A DNA stretch of 12,175 bases, taken from the NCBI GenBank assembly GCA_947626215.1, contig CANQRJ010000032.1:1-12175 (forward strand), read 5' to 3'. Made by a program: the position numbers and the translations under genes. The DNA comes from an uncultured Bacilli bacterium. GTDB taxonomy: Bacteria; Bacillota_I; Bacilli_A; RF39; UBA660. The notes under the pieces were generated by a model. The model ran no database searches. It had not been told where the DNA came from and worked only from the letters and a program-made list of their open reading frames with translations. This document shows, in pieces, positions 1 through 4,898 of the stretch (positions within the stretch are counted from its first letter, which is position 1; each line of letters starts with the position of its first letter).

Positions 1-25
1 TCCAAAAATATTATACTACTATAAT

Positions 26-103
26 GTGGACATTTTAACTAATGATAATTGTAGACATTTTAACTTAGGATTAACATCTAATAAATTTTCCGTTGACATT
101 TTA
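26..103. repeat. Three copies of a GTNGACATTTTA motif
   Basis: Near-identical direct repeats start at 26 (GTGGACATTTTAACT), 51 (GTAGACATTTTAACT) and 92 (GTTGACATTTTA), at offsets of 25 and 41 bases. The first two share 14 of 15 bases. The third supplies the TTGACA -35 box of the promoter described next. Clustered short direct repeats like these occur at the ends of some insertion sequences, where they bind transposase (IS21-type ends, for example), and upstream of genes as regulator sites. No transposase is visible because the window begins here, so the mobile-element reading is only a guess. Confidence 0.45.
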
Positions 104-121
104 TGAGATATTTTTTATAAT
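93..121 (+). promoter_or_regulatory. Consensus sigma70-type promoter
   Basis: TTGACA at 93-98 and TATAAT at 116-121 are separated by exactly 17 bases, a perfect match to the housekeeping consensus. Transcription would start near 128 and read rightward into a region with no open reading frame. A terminator follows at 199-241. Confidence 0.7.
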
Positions 122-127
122 GAAATA

Positions 128-241
128 GTAAGAAAGGTTTTAAATCTTTTTTGTAATATTTAACTACTTTCTTAAGTAGTCTTGTATTTCTTTGAGTGAG
201 CAAGTGTAACCGTGTTCGATATCACATTCACTTGCTTTTTT
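128..241 (+). ncRNA. Candidate small structured RNA, about 110 nt
   Basis: A consensus promoter and an intrinsic terminator bracket about 110 bases with no ATG-initiated reading frame of note. The interval holds a perfect 7-bp hairpin (163-169 with 174-180, loop TCTT) and the terminator stem (199-206 with 229-236). A weak A/U-rich hairpin lies at about 131-152. I do not recognise an RNA family (not tmRNA, SRP RNA, 6S RNA or RNase P RNA by length and motif). It could instead be the leader or end of something on the left, or an outward transcript from a mobile-element end. The evidence is architectural only. Confidence 0.4.
199..241 (+). terminator. Intrinsic terminator of the left-edge small RNA
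   Basis: AGCAAGTG (199-206) pairs perfectly with CACTTGCT (229-236), followed by a six-T run (236-241). Inside the loop a GTG/CAC pair (212-214 with 223-225) can extend it. The T run is on the + strand only, so it does not serve the minus-strand gene that ends at 265. Confidence 0.65.
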
Positions 242-247
242 ATTTAT

Positions 248-277
248 CAAAAAAACAAGGAAAATTATTTTCCTTGT
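248..277 (-). terminator. Terminator whose 3-base loop is the stop codon
   Basis: On the minus strand ACAAGGAAAA (277... read as 264-255 and 277-268 arms) forms a perfect 10-bp stem with TTTTCCTTGT, and the three loop bases at 265-267 are exactly the TAA stop of the upstream gene. A T-rich tail (254-248) follows. The last codons of the gene therefore double as half of the terminator. Confidence 0.75.
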
Positions 278-684
278 AACATATTTAATAAGTCGATTTT
301 GAAACGATCTTTCGATGCATTGGTCTTACTAATCATAATTCCTTTATAAGTACCAAGTTCTGATTTATGTCCTTCTAATAGAATATCTTTTGGTGTAATT
401 TCTTTTAACATAACGGTCGTTTCTTTCTTATAAACCGTATAAATTAATTTAACCTCTCCATGTACTTGAGCAAACATTGGATCACTAGGTAACTTTAATT
501 CATATGTTTCGGTTCCTGCTTTTTTATTTTGACTTACCATTTCTCCAACAAATTCTCCATCTCTTAAAGCAGGATAGTAATCAAAACTTAATTTTTTAAA
601 AGCACGCATATTATATTTTTTTAATGCTCTTTCTAATTTACGAAACTCATTTTCGTTCACATAATCCAATACATAATTTTTCAT
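265..684 (-). CDS. Conserved-looking protein of unknown function, 139 aa
   Basis: I do not recognise this protein. It is soluble in appearance, with no signal peptide or membrane segment and no cysteine. The N-terminus is rich in basic and aromatic residues (an amphipathic, charged helix around residues 12-32). A more beta-like middle follows (about 55-100), then a basic C-terminus with the strings YKGIMISK and KDRFKIDLL at about 114-133. The start is supported by AGGGGG eight bases upstream of the ATG. It is a single-gene unit, with a near-consensus promoter at 719-747 and a terminator at its own 3' end. Base composition matches the neighbours. Gene reality is well supported; function is unknown. 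Confidence 0.8.
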   Translation of the reverse strand: MKNYVLDYVNENEFRKLERALKKYNMRAFKKLSFDYYPALRDGEFVGEMVSQNKKAGTETYELKLPSDPMFAQVHGEVKLIYTVYKKETTVMLKEITPKDILLEGHKSELGTYKGIMISKTNASKDRFKIDLLNMLQGK

Positions 685-718
685 ATTAACAACCCCCTAT
701 TAACCTTTTCGTAATTCC

Positions 719-747
719 ATTATATCACAAATTTCAAAATATGTCAA
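719..747 (-). promoter_or_regulatory. Consensus promoter of the 139-aa gene
   Basis: On the minus strand TTGACA (747-742) and TATAAT (724-719) are 17 bases apart, both perfect. The expected start is near 712, giving a leader of about 28 bases that contains the AGGGGG ribosome binding site. Confidence 0.75.
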
Positions 748-834
748 ATTTGCGTATACTTAATTCTTTTTACTTACAATTTTATGTAATTACATTTACC
801 CTTTCTTAACGAATAATAGTTTACCACAAACGAC

Positions 835-865
835 AAAAGATGTCAAATATTATTTTTTGACATCT
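835..865 (-). terminator. Probable terminator after the Smr gene
   Basis: On the minus strand AGATGTCAAA (865-856) pairs perfectly over 10 bp with TTTGACATCT (847-838), with an 8-base loop that contains the TAA stop. The T tract is short (four bases), so termination may be inefficient. The 3' arm also carries a TTGACA that lies 17 bases from a TAAACT, so a weak promoter reading on leftward is possible. Confidence 0.55.
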
Positions 866-1107
866 AAATGAACTAAGGTTTGACCTAAATTATCAGGGTC
901 TAAATGAAACTCTAAAACACATTTTTCTTTCGATAAAATATGATACACTTCTTCTTTTAATTTTCCAGAACCTTTTCCGTGAATAATGACAACATATGGT
1001 TCTTTTAATTTTTTTTGTTCTTCTAAAAAGTTATGTACCACTGTATATGCAGTCGTGGTGTACTCCCCATGTAAATCTATTTTAGGATAATAATTCCAGT
1101 ACATCAT
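850..1107 (-). CDS. Stand-alone Smr-domain protein, 85 aa
   Basis: The protein is essentially one Smr (small MutS-related) domain. The hallmark IDLHG is at residues 10-14 and the second motif HGKGSGKL at 43-50; the tail NLGQTLVHL takes the place of the usual GGxGxTxV strand. Smr domains in bacteria bind or cleave nucleic acids. They occur at the C-terminus of MutS2, and short stand-alone versions have been tied to RNA or ribosome-related roles; which substrate applies here cannot be told. The start ATG overlaps the stop of the upstream kinase gene (ATGA), with AAGG immediately ahead and AAGGAG 13 bases upstream, so expression is probably coupled. A second ATG follows directly. Confidence 0.88.
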   Translation of the reverse strand: MMYWNYYPKIDLHGEYTTTAYTVVHNFLEEQKKLKEPYVVIIHGKGSGKLKEEVYHILSKEKCVLEFHLDPDNLGQTLVHLDVKK

Positions 1108-2150
1108 CCTTGTGATGCAACTCCTTCATTATTTTGAGGTTCTCTATTTGCTACAGGAGTAGGTGCACTATTTACATCGGTTGCAGGAGCTTGTGTACTT
1201 CCATCTGGAGATGTATTTTGATTCATAGGTTCTAATGGTCCAAATTTTTCTTCATATTTATGAATGACATCCGATAATAGAGGTATTGAACTTTTTGCAC
1301 CATATTTTGTAGTCGATAAAGCTGCAGAAATATTAGAAAGTCTCATGCATTTTTCTAAATCATAACCTTTTCCAAGACCATACATAAATGTTCCGTCAAA
1401 AACGTCTCCGGCACCTGTTCGATCCACTTCTTGAACTTGAAGGGTAGGCATTACTTTTACTTCGTTATTATATTCATATAACACTCCCCCATTATGTAAT
1501 GTAATAATATTAATGCTACGAGGATATTTAGCTTTTACCTCCGTATATAAATTTAATAAATGAGTAGGATTATTTACATCTACTTTCATTTTACATAATT
1601 TGCATGCAAAATCTAATGAAAATACTACATAATTTGAATATTTTATTAAAGCCTCTACTTCTTTTGGATCGGCATCACTTAAACTAGCTCCTAACACCGT
1701 TTTAGAAGTTTGATATTTTGTAAAAGCTGCCAAGGTAGCAGAATATTCAAATCCATCAGAATAAATTACATCTGGAACAATATCATATTCGGTTTTCTTT
1801 AAATGAAATACTTCTGGTTCAATCATTAGTTGGGTTCTTGAAGTTGTCATTTTATTAGAAATTATGACTGACATTGTTGTTTTCTTTTCGTAATTTACTT
1901 CCATAAAATTTGTATGAACTCCGCCTGATTCTAATTCTTTTTTTATAGAAGTAGCAAGCTCATCATATCCTGTCGTTCCTGCAAAATAACTATCTACTTG
2001 CCATTTTCCAAGCAAATAAGATACATTGGACGCACTTCCCCCACTACCTTCTAATTTTTCTTTTACTACATATTTTCCATTTTCTTCAGGGAAACCTTCC
2101 ATAGGTATTGTAATATCATACGAAGATTTTCCTATACTAAGCGCTACCAT
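1104..2150 (-). CDS. PfkB-family carbohydrate kinase with a disordered tail
   Basis: This is a ribokinase-fold sugar or nucleoside kinase, about 300 residues of kinase plus a tail. The N-terminal substrate-binding signature GGSASN lies at 37-42. The PfkB C-terminal signature DRTGAGDVFDG lies at 243-253, with D249 as the expected catalytic base and GAGD as the anion hole. The substrate is not predictable from what is visible. Residues 305-348 are unlike a kinase: Pro, Asn, Thr, Ser, Ala and Gln dominate and no secondary structure is expected. The start has AGAAGGGTG five bases ahead of the ATG. It overlaps the Smr gene by 4 bases, so the two form an operon; a functional link to Smr is not established. 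Confidence 0.9.
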   Translation of the reverse strand: MVALSIGKSSYDITIPMEGFPEENGKYVVKEKLEGSGGSASNVSYLLGKWQVDSYFAGTTGYDELATSIKKELESGGVHTNFMEVNYEKKTTMSVIISNKMTTSRTQLMIEPEVFHLKKTEYDIVPDVIYSDGFEYSATLAAFTKYQTSKTVLGASLSDADPKEVEALIKYSNYVVFSLDFACKLCKMKVDVNNPTHLLNLYTEVKAKYPRSINIITLHNGGVLYEYNNEVKVMPTLQVQEVDRTGAGDVFDGTFMYGLGKGYDLEKCMRLSNISAALSTTKYGAKSSIPLLSDVIHKYEEKFGPLEPMNQNTSPDGSTQAPATDVNSAPTPVANREPQNNEGVASQG

Positions 2151-2179
2151 ATTATCACCCTTCTTACTTTCTTAATTTC

Positions 2180-2208
2180 ATTATACTATATTTTTATAAA
2201 GAAAAAAA
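2180..2208 (-). promoter_or_regulatory. Likely promoter of the kinase-Smr operon
   Basis: A perfect TATAAT (2185-2180, minus strand) lies 30 bases upstream of the kinase ATG. The -35 position 17 bases further up is only a T run, so the call rests on the -10 box and on its placement between the preceding terminator and the ribosome binding site. Confidence 0.45.
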
Positions 2209-2223
2209 GAATTATTCTTTTTT
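2196..2223 (-). terminator. A/T-rich terminator after the nucleotidyltransferase gene
   Basis: AAAAAAGAA (2203-2211) and TTCTTTTTT (2215-2223) form a 9-bp stem with a 3-base loop. On the minus strand it is followed by a T-rich stretch. The stem has only one G:C pair, so it is weak on its own. It could act in both directions. Confidence 0.45.
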
Positions 2224-2251
2224 GATTTGTCAATTCTTTCTTAATTTAAAT

Positions 2252-3295
2252 TCAAAATTTTAGTTTTAATGAATAATGATTGCAAGAAGAATGATAGTCT
2301 TTGTTTAAAAGATTCCATAAAAGACTTAAATATTTTTCTTTTTCCTTTTTTTCCATTTCTTCACAAGCTTTTTTAAAAATAGATGTTATTTCATCCTCTT
2401 CTTGATAAATTTTTATATAGTAATCATAGATACGCCTTACTAAAAGAAAATAAGCATAATTTCCAAAAGGATGATCCTTTTCTAGCATTTCTTTACAACG
2501 TTCTATATTGTTTTCGATTCCTACTAAATCTAATAAAATGTTGTTTTTAAAATAATAATTTTTATTTTTTCCTTTAGAAGGATACTCTTTTCCTTGTAAT
2601 AAACTCATTAGTTTTTTAATCCATTCTAATCTTTTTTCAACATTTTTTTCTTCTAATGACATTATAAAAAGATTACGAAAAGAAATCGGTGGTAAAACAA
2701 GGTGATAAAACTTAGATATTTCTTCATTTTGATAAGAATCATAAACTTTTAAAGGATTTATGTAGGAGTACCCTTTCGCATCATGATAAAGAATTCGAAA
2801 GTATTCTAATAAATTAAAATACCAATAATCTTTTTGATTTGAATATTGATTTTCTAAATAATTTTGATAAAGTTTTTTTAAAAAAGCAATTTGATTGGAT
2901 GTGATTTTCTTTTTATAAGTAGAATTGGAAAGAGAACTTACATAATACTTAAAATCTAAAAATGTATTTCCTTCATCTTTTAAAAGAATATGATTTGAAG
3001 TGACAGATTGAAAATAAGTTTTTCTTTCTTTTTCGTATTGTTCTAGTAAAAAATATAACTCATTAATGGAATATAAACTTAGATCAAATTTTTGATTTTT
3101 ATAAATTTCTCCCATTCGGTAGGAATGGACCCAATCGGTCATTAAAAATAAGTCGATATCACTATTTAGGCGAGAAAACGAAGACAAGCTACTTCCATAA
3201 ATAGCAATGCTAAGTATATGTTTTTCATCCCAAAAATGATTTTCTTTTAAAAAATCTAAAATCAATTCTTTTTTACTTTCTATCAATTCTTTCAT
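2252..3295 (-). CDS. Pol-beta-fold nucleotidyltransferase, 347 aa
   Basis: The N-terminal third is a minimal nucleotidyltransferase domain. YGSS at 33-36 is followed 11 residues after Gly34 by SDIDLF (Asp46 and Asp48), the hG[GS]...DhDh signature, and FDLSLY supplies the likely third metal ligand Asp71. The rest (about 90-347) is helical, aromatic- and Lys-rich, without a motif I can name; the length and layout recall antibiotic (aminoglycoside-type) nucleotidyltransferases and nucleotidyltransferase toxins. It should transfer a nucleotide to a small molecule, RNA or protein, but the target is unknown. The start is weakly supported by purine-rich AAAGAAG only. The 23-base overlap with the upstream peptidase gene suggests translational coupling. 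Composition resembles its neighbours. Confidence 0.85.
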   Translation of the reverse strand: MKELIESKKELILDFLKENHFWDEKHILSIAIYGSSLSSFSRLNSDIDLFLMTDWVHSYRMGEIYKNQKFDLSLYSINELYFLLEQYEKERKTYFQSVTSNHILLKDEGNTFLDFKYYVSSLSNSTYKKKITSNQIAFLKKLYQNYLENQYSNQKDYWYFNLLEYFRILYHDAKGYSYINPLKVYDSYQNEEISKFYHLVLPPISFRNLFIMSLEEKNVEKRLEWIKKLMSLLQGKEYPSKGKNKNYYFKNNILLDLVGIENNIERCKEMLEKDHPFGNYAYFLLVRRIYDYYIKIYQEEDEITSIFKKACEEMEKKEKEKYLSLLWNLLNKDYHSSCNHYSLKLKF

Positions 3296-4517
3296 TTTCT
3301 TCTTTCTTTCTTTTTAATGTTTGATCCTCTATTGGAATTTTATAATACGCTTTTGAAATAGGTTTTAATAAATAAGCTAAATCATAGAGTTGAAACTCAT
3401 AAAGAAAATAAAGGGGATCCATTAAGGTATTCGGTAAAGATTCTAACATATTTTTCATTTTTTCTAAAAAATCCGTTTTTCCTTCTTGAGCTCTTTTTAT
3501 CAATCTTTTTGTCACAAGATATGCAAAAGAATAATTATAAAATTCTTGAGCTTCTCCTATATTTCCACTTAAAAGCCATTCATTATATAAATCACAAGTT
3601 TCTTCATTTATTTGAGATAAATCCCACTTTCCCTCTTTTGAAAAAGAAAGAAAAATCGCATTTAAACATTTAGAAAAACCACTCCAACCTTTGTCAGAAT
3701 CTTTTTTCTTATTACATAACACTCGGTCTTCTAAGTTATAAATCTCTTCTTTTTTTTCTTTTAAAAATTCATTTAGGTATGTTTCAAAAAAAATACTTGG
3801 AGTTTCACTATAAGTATAATATGTAGAAGAAATATCCTTCTCTTTTGATTGATCAATATAAAAATGAATAAACTCATGAATCAAATAATACATATCTTCT
3901 ATCGTTTTTCTAATATAAGCTTCAATTTTATCATCAAAACATAAATACTTCCAATCATCTAAAAAATCAGATTCCAATGGCATTTTTTTAATATGATTTT
4001 TGATACATTCACGAAAAGCTTGATTTAATTTGCCACTTTCATCTATAAAGAAGCAATATTCTTTTAAAATTTGTTTTGTTTTAAAAAAAGAAAATTTCGT
4101 CTTATATTTTGGATTTTCTTCTGAAAATGTAGGTAATTCATTTAAAAACTTTTGAAGAGTTACTCCATTTTTAGCTAAAAAAGGATTATATTCTAGAAAA
4201 AACTGATATTCTTGATTTAATAAATATTCTAATAATGCATACCGATACTTTGGAAGTAAAATAGAATATAATTTTTTTATTGCTTTTGCTAATGTACTCT
4301 TTTTTTGCCATTCAAAAGAAATATTGTATTTTTTTAATAGATATAAAGTGTATTCCAAGATGGATTCTTCTTCGTTCCAGTACTGATTATTTAGTTTAAA
4401 AAGAAGTATATCAAAACGTCTACGATTCTTTTCTTCTTCCATAGGTAAAAAAGTTCCTTCTAAAATATCTTCTATGAGACCTAATACTTGTATATTTTTT
4501 TTATCAGTTTCTGTCAT
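3273..4517 (-). CDS. M3-like zinc metallopeptidase, short variant, 414 aa
   Basis: HEFIH at 214-218 is a zinc-binding HExxH. ETPSIFFE at 238-245 follows, with the same E-x-P-S-x-x-x-E spacing that thimet-type (family M3) peptidases use for the third zinc ligand, so Glu238 is the predicted ligand. Further on, EFYNYSFAYLVTKRL (325-339) resembles the Tyr-rich helix after the active site in oligoendopeptidase F-like proteins. The whole is about two thirds of a usual M3 enzyme, and the HExxH-to-Glu gap is shorter (24 residues) than in M3 enzymes I recall (28-29). There is no signal peptide, so it is probably cytoplasmic. AAGGGGG seven bases before the ATG fixes the start. It leads the operon with the nucleotidyltransferase and lies just downstream of the tandem pseudoknot RNA. 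Confidence 0.75.
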   Translation of the reverse strand: MTETDKKNIQVLGLIEDILEGTFLPMEEEKNRRRFDILLFKLNNQYWNEEESILEYTLYLLKKYNISFEWQKKSTLAKAIKKLYSILLPKYRYALLEYLLNQEYQFFLEYNPFLAKNGVTLQKFLNELPTFSEENPKYKTKFSFFKTKQILKEYCFFIDESGKLNQAFRECIKNHIKKMPLESDFLDDWKYLCFDDKIEAYIRKTIEDMYYLIHEFIHFYIDQSKEKDISSTYYTYSETPSIFFETYLNEFLKEKKEEIYNLEDRVLCNKKKDSDKGWSGFSKCLNAIFLSFSKEGKWDLSQINEETCDLYNEWLLSGNIGEAQEFYNYSFAYLVTKRLIKRAQEGKTDFLEKMKNMLESLPNTLMDPLYFLYEFQLYDLAYLLKPISKAYYKIPIEDQTLKRKKEENERIDRK

Positions 4518-4541
4518 AACTTTTCCCCCTTAAAAAGAATA

Positions 4542-4578
4542 TGGTATTAATATACCACAATAGAGTCAAAAACTCTAT
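4542..4578. promoter_or_regulatory. Two adjacent inverted repeats in the peptidase leader
   Basis: TGGTAT/ATACCA (4542-4547 with 4552-4557, 4-base centre) and ATAGAGT/ACTCTAT (4560-4566 with 4572-4578, 5-base loop) are both perfect. They sit between the RNA terminator and the peptidase ribosome binding site. On the minus strand the second contains a TTGACT that could be a -35 box, but no good -10 follows (TACCAT at 17 bases). They may be operator sites or leader hairpins controlling the two-gene operon. Confidence 0.4.
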
Positions 4579-4589
4579 ATCTAATTAAA

Positions 4590-4638
4590 TAAAAACAAAA
4601 AACTGCTAAGAAAAGAAAAATATTTCTTAACAGTTTTT
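4590..4638 (-). terminator. Terminator or attenuator of the tandem-repeat RNA
   Basis: The arms 4598-4613 and 4623-4638 pair over 16 positions with one A:C mismatch and a 9-base loop. On the minus strand it is followed by TTTTTTGTTTTTATTT; a T run is also present on the + side. It lies between the pseudoknot repeats and the peptidase gene, with no convincing promoter after it. Read-through or regulated termination here would therefore set expression of the operon. Confidence 0.75.
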
Positions 4639-4685
4639 AAATGACTTAGAGCTTCTAAAGTTTTCCAAACACCACTCATTTTCAA

Positions 4686-4734
4686 CCAGGATCATTTATT
4701 AGTCGCACCACCTGGAAGCGAAAAACATTGTCGT
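4686..4734 (-). repeat. Tandem repeat unit, promoter-distal copy
   Basis: This 49-base unit aligns without gaps to the next one; outside the stem and the unit junction only a single base differs (4702 G against 4751 T on the + strand). Stem 2 arms are 4686-4690 and 4711-4715; stem 1 arms are 4703-4706 and 4718-4721. Confidence 0.85.
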
Positions 4735-4783
4735 CTGGAATCATTTATTATTCGCACCATCCAGAAGCGAAAAACATTTTCAC
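4735..4783 (-). repeat. Tandem repeat unit, promoter-proximal copy
   Basis: Stem 2 arms are 4735-4739 and 4760-4764. Stem 1 is one pair longer here (TTCGC:GCGAA, 4751-4755 with 4767-4771). GAAAATG precedes this copy on the minus strand and recurs just after the other copy, so there are about 2.1 repeats. Confidence 0.85.
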
Positions 4784-4803
4784 ACTTTCTCAAGTGCAAT
4801 ATA

Positions 4804-4832
4804 AATATACTATATTTTTATGAAAATGTTAA
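4804..4832 (-). promoter_or_regulatory. Promoter of the tandem-repeat RNA
   Basis: On the minus strand TTAACA (4832-4827) and TATATT (4809-4804) are 17 bases apart, each one mismatch from consensus. The expected start, near 4797, falls at the base of the GNRA hairpin, which supports both calls. Confidence 0.6.
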
Positions 4833-4898
4833 ATAGTATACTTATATTATAGTCTATACAATTTATTGAAAAATATAATTTACAAATAATTTATAATT

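Larger units (their letters stand above)
4590..4797 (-). ncRNA. Structured RNA with two tandem H-type pseudoknots
   Basis: On the minus strand this runs from a predicted start at G4797 to the terminator. The order is a GNRA hairpin at the very 5' end (CACTT-GAGA-AAGTG, 4796-4783), two tandem 49-base repeats, a linker of about 45 bases with a small TTAGA/TCTAA hairpin, and the terminator. Each repeat can form stem 1 TCGC:GCGA and stem 2 (CCAGG:CCUGG in one copy, CUGGA:UCCAG in the other), nested as an H-type pseudoknot with loops of 2, 4 and 12 bases. Three of the five stem 2 pairs differ between copies and all three stay paired, which is internal covariation evidence. Promoter, pseudoknot repeats, terminator and downstream genes match the layout of type III antitoxin RNAs; a tandem riboswitch is the alternative. 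I recognise no catalogued family. Confidence 0.7.

Noticed and set aside
4581..4679. 32-codon minus-strand ORF running through the terminator after the repeats
   Set aside because: No ribosome binding site, and its second half is the terminator itself; the hydrophobic end (FSFLSSFLFLF) arises from its T-rich sequence. A toxin-like peptide cannot be wholly excluded.
4699..4777. Nine-codon ORFs (MFFASGWCE and MFFASRWCD) starting in each repeat
   Set aside because: No ribosome binding site; the differences between copies follow base pairing rather than synonymous change, so the constraint is on RNA structure.
4686..4783. CRISPR array
   Set aside because: Only two units, nearly identical throughout with no variable spacer between conserved repeats.
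4686..4783. preQ1 riboswitch, suggested by queH and by the hairpin plus A-rich tail on the + strand
   Set aside because: The A-rich tail reading requires the + strand, where no gene follows for almost 4 kb, and the sequence does not match the preQ1-I consensus.
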